Origin: Candidatus Woesearchaeota archaeon
GTDB lineage: Archaea; Nanobdellota; Nanobdellia; Woesearchaeales; GW2011-AR9
Direction: 5' to 3'
DNA: 34,258 bases
Assembly (NCBI GenBank): GCA_018657845.1
Contig: JABHWJ010000006.1
Span: 1 to 34,258, forward strand
Below are positions 34,141-34,258 of this stretch, piece after piece; position 1 is the first letter of the stretch; every line of letters starts with the position of its first letter. The notes below the pieces were generated by a model. The model saw only the letters and a program-made list of their open reading frames with translations, was not told the DNA's origin and ran no database searches. A program made the position numbers and the translations under genes.

Positions 34141-34166
34141 TTAAAATTAATTCTTTTATATCTATT

Positions 34167-34258
34167 ATGATGTTTAAAAAGAGGATTGGATTATTTTTAA
34201 TTATCTCTATATTTACTTTGTCATTATTCGCCGTTTTTGGAATAGCTAAAGACTGTGG
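34167..34258 (+). CDS. Secreted protein, N-terminal fragment at the window edge
   Basis: Only about 30 codons are inside the window. They read as a signal peptide: MMFKKR, a hydrophobic core, then AVFGIAKDCG. Two in-frame ATGs (34167, 34170) are possible starts. The promoter and the KKR-plus-hydrophobic start resemble those of the dockerin gene at 23076, so it may be another member of the same surface system. The mature protein is not visible. Confidence 0.65.
   Translation, partial: MMFKKRIGLFLIISIFTLSLFAVFGIAKDC

Overview
This window looks like an AT-rich archaeal chromosome, most likely a DPANN-type lineage of the Woesearchaeota/Pacearchaeota kind. The signs are an LSm gene followed by ribosomal L37e, a class I lysyl-tRNA synthetase, archaeal NOG1, SepF and GatB, TATA boxes about 25 bases before predicted leaderless starts, and very many secreted cysteine-rich proteins. 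The lineage is inferred from gene content, not from a marker tree.

Left part (1-9.5 kb). A large beta-helix surface protein runs off the left edge on the minus strand. Its start overlaps the stop of a small winged-helix regulator (ATGA), and a palindromic operator candidate lies just upstream of the regulator. Next come NOG1, a Kef-type antiporter with an NAD-binding domain, a GGDEF-like protein with an altered signature, tRNA-Leu(TAG), a small membrane protein, a lipoprotein made of short Cys repeats, L37e (55 aa) and LSm.

Middle (9.7-23 kb). A signal-anchored Ig-like membrane protein precedes the cell-division gene sepF. tRNA-Ser(GCT) follows, then two convergent secreted proteins that each carry a Cys/His papain-fold-like domain, a pilin-like membrane protein, lysS, a 1343-residue cysteine-rich surface protein and PRPP synthetase.

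Right part (23-30.3 kb). This is the most notable system: six consecutive plus-strand genes that appear to form a cohesin-dockerin surface assembly. Gene 1 ends in a two-loop type I-like dockerin. Genes 2, 3, 5 and 6 carry cohesin-like domains, held in different ways (secreted, N-terminal signal/anchor, C-terminal anchor). Genes 4 and 5 end in a conserved Cys-containing domain that I read as a divergent dockerin. No catalytic domain is visible, so it would be a non-cellulosomal scaffold. A tail-anchored class III adenylyl cyclase with a complete catalytic set follows directly.

Right end (31-34.3 kb). A GIY-YIG protein, a 119-bp imperfect palindrome, a TctA-like membrane protein, gatB, and the start of another secreted protein. 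The promoter and N-terminus of that last gene resemble those of the dockerin gene at 23076. No stretch longer than 300 bases lacks a gene.
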